Shown one piece after another: positions 36,130-36,870 of a stretch of 36,870 nt of DNA. Both the position numbers and the translations under genes were made by a program. The stretch's first letter is position 1; each line of letters begins with the position of its first letter. Where the stretch lies: IMG/VR virus record IMGVR_UViG_3300037586_002213, positions 1-36,870 of that record; one strand, given 5' to 3'. The stretch is from a virus. Under the pieces are notes generated by a model. It ran no database searches. It saw nothing but the letters and a program-made list of their open reading frames with translations, and was not told where the DNA came from.

Positions 36130-36870
36130 ATGAAAAATCTTAAAAACTTCGGACTAGACCTAAAATTAGAAGAAGAACACCAGTCGGATGATGACTGGAG
36201 CTTTGGTGCGGCTTCCCTGCCCTGCCTTGCGGAGATGTCGAAAGAAGACAAAGACAAGTACCGCCCCGCAGGTGAGCTTCAGGAAACCCCGAAGGGCGAT
36301 ATGATGGATTGCGCCTCACGATCTGTAAACAATATTGTTGAGACAAAGTTTAACTACGTCTATAGCAAGAAGATAATTGGTGAGGAGAACAGAAAGTGGC
36401 TTGAGAAGAATGGATATGTCCAAGACGGCAAGATCACCTTCTCAGATGCCTTCGTAGCCATAAATTCGGGTACTACGAGGCGCGGAAACTCGCTCAAGGC
36501 ACCGATTGAGGCGATCCGAAAGAAGGGCTTGATACCAAAACATCTCATGCCCCTGGAGCAATGGATGGCGTGGGAGGACTATCACAACCCGCGAAGAATC
36601 ACCAGCAAGCTTCGAAAACTTGGTAGGGAGTTCTCAAAACGATTCACCATCAACTACGACAAGGTGATGGTGGAGCAGTTCGATCACGTTAATTTGAAGA
36701 ATTTTATTGATGTCGGAGGACACGCATGGTCTGTACCTGTGGATGGCGTATACCCAAGAACTGAGGATCCGTTCAATCACGCTTTTGTACTGTGGCACAA
36801 GCCTAATTACCAGGCTTTCGACAATTACCCCAATTCTTATGATGGGTCTTTCATGAAGAATCTTGCGCCC
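36130..36870 (+). CDS. Papain-like cysteine peptidase, partial at window end
   Basis: 247 codons are present and the frame is open at the window end. The catalytic cysteine candidate is C61 in KGDMMDCASRSVNNI, the position of the papain nucleophile; the His is in FNHAFVLW (H217), followed by FDNYPNSYDGSF (N232), matching a Cys-His-Asn triad. A second HA motif, GGHAWSVP (H198), is an alternative. NSLKAPIEAIRKKGLIPKHL between them fits papain-fold enzymes. The family could cleave host wall peptides or process virion proteins. From position near the membrane gene at 35806, an endolysin or virion peptidase is plausible. The C-terminus is beyond the window. Confidence 0.65.
   Translation, partial: MKNLKNFGLDLKLEEEHQSDDDWSFGAASLPCLAEMSKEDKDKYRPAGELQETPKGDMMDCASRSVNNIVETKFNYVYSKKIIGEENRKWLEKNGYVQDGKITFSDAFVAINSGTTRRGNSLKAPIEAIRKKGLIPKHLMPLEQWMAWEDYHNPRRITSKLRKLGREFSKRFTINYDKVMVEQFDHVNLKNFIDVGGHAWSVPVDGVYPRTEDPFNHAFVLWHKPNYQAFDNYPNSYDGSFMKNLAP

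Noticed and set aside
1-36870. Stop-codon reassignment
   Set aside because: TAA, TAG and TGA all end well-supported genes and overlap neighbouring starts normally; the single in-frame TAG at 1196 is a local case.
1-36870. CRISPR arrays, tRNA, rRNA, integrase or transposase
   Set aside because: No spaced direct-repeat array, cloverleaf-like region or recombinase motif was noticed on either strand by eye.

Overview
The window is a tailed double-stranded DNA phage genome, or nearly all of one. It carries a small and a large terminase subunit, a portal, a scaffold-like protein, an HK97-type capsid protein, adaptor and nozzle-like proteins, large ejection-type proteins and a 1420-residue fibre with an S74 chaperone. 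I see no tail sheath, tail tube or classical tape measure. With the large portal and the adaptor/nozzle pair, that makes a podovirus-like particle most likely (inference). All three stop codons are used in the normal way, so genetic code 11 fits. No integrase, CRISPR array, tRNA or rRNA was recognised. The host cannot be fixed from this sequence. The scarcity of Shine-Dalgarno (SD) sites, the small zinc ribbon of the CxxCGYxW..CRSPYWN type, the many VGIGTTTP-type fibre repeats and the papain-like peptidase recall sequences I associate with Patescibacteria (CPR) and their phages. Treat that as a hypothesis.

Layout. (1) 1-7905, plus strand: early and replication genes. These are a decayed C5 cytosine methyltransferase, a RusA resolvase, small membrane peptides, a staphylococcal-nuclease-like enzyme, an HNH endonuclease, a replisome-organizer-like initiator with repeats inside its gene (candidate origin), zinc-finger proteins, a putative strand-annealing protein, a protein resembling the primase C-terminal domain, and a Cas4/RecB-type nuclease. 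(2) 8038-10844, minus strand: ten small, mostly acidic genes. They include a short ArdA-like antirestriction protein and four members of one small paralogous family. This looks like a host-takeover or anti-defence block. It converges on region 1 at a double terminator. (3) 10991-17806, plus strand: packaging and head genes, divided at 15707-15878 by a structured RNA-like element. (4) 17856-29729: head-tail connection, nozzle and ejection proteins, one of which carries a recognisable ADP-ribosyltransferase-like motif set. (5) 29726-36870: fibres and other proteins with signal peptides, ending in a partial papain-like peptidase.

Regulation. Five sigma70-like promoters can be read directly. Four of them, including both members of the divergent pair at 10.9 kb, have a DnaA-box-like TTATC(A/C)(A/C)CA element 9-11 bp upstream of the -35 (three sites; the divergent pair shares one). 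Four have an inverted repeat between or over the -35 and -10. Three place the first ATG within about 2-8 nt of the -10, which predicts leaderless mRNAs. Most other start codons are preceded by A/T-rich sequence such as AATAATTCTATG, not by an SD.

The most unusual items are: the element at 15723-15836 (two perfect interleaved inverted repeats, a perfect SD before a 5-codon ORF, then a terminator); the repeated promoter architecture; the concentration of signal peptides and N-terminal membrane anchors on structural and fibre-like proteins; and the ADP-ribosyltransferase-like domain in an ejection-type protein.
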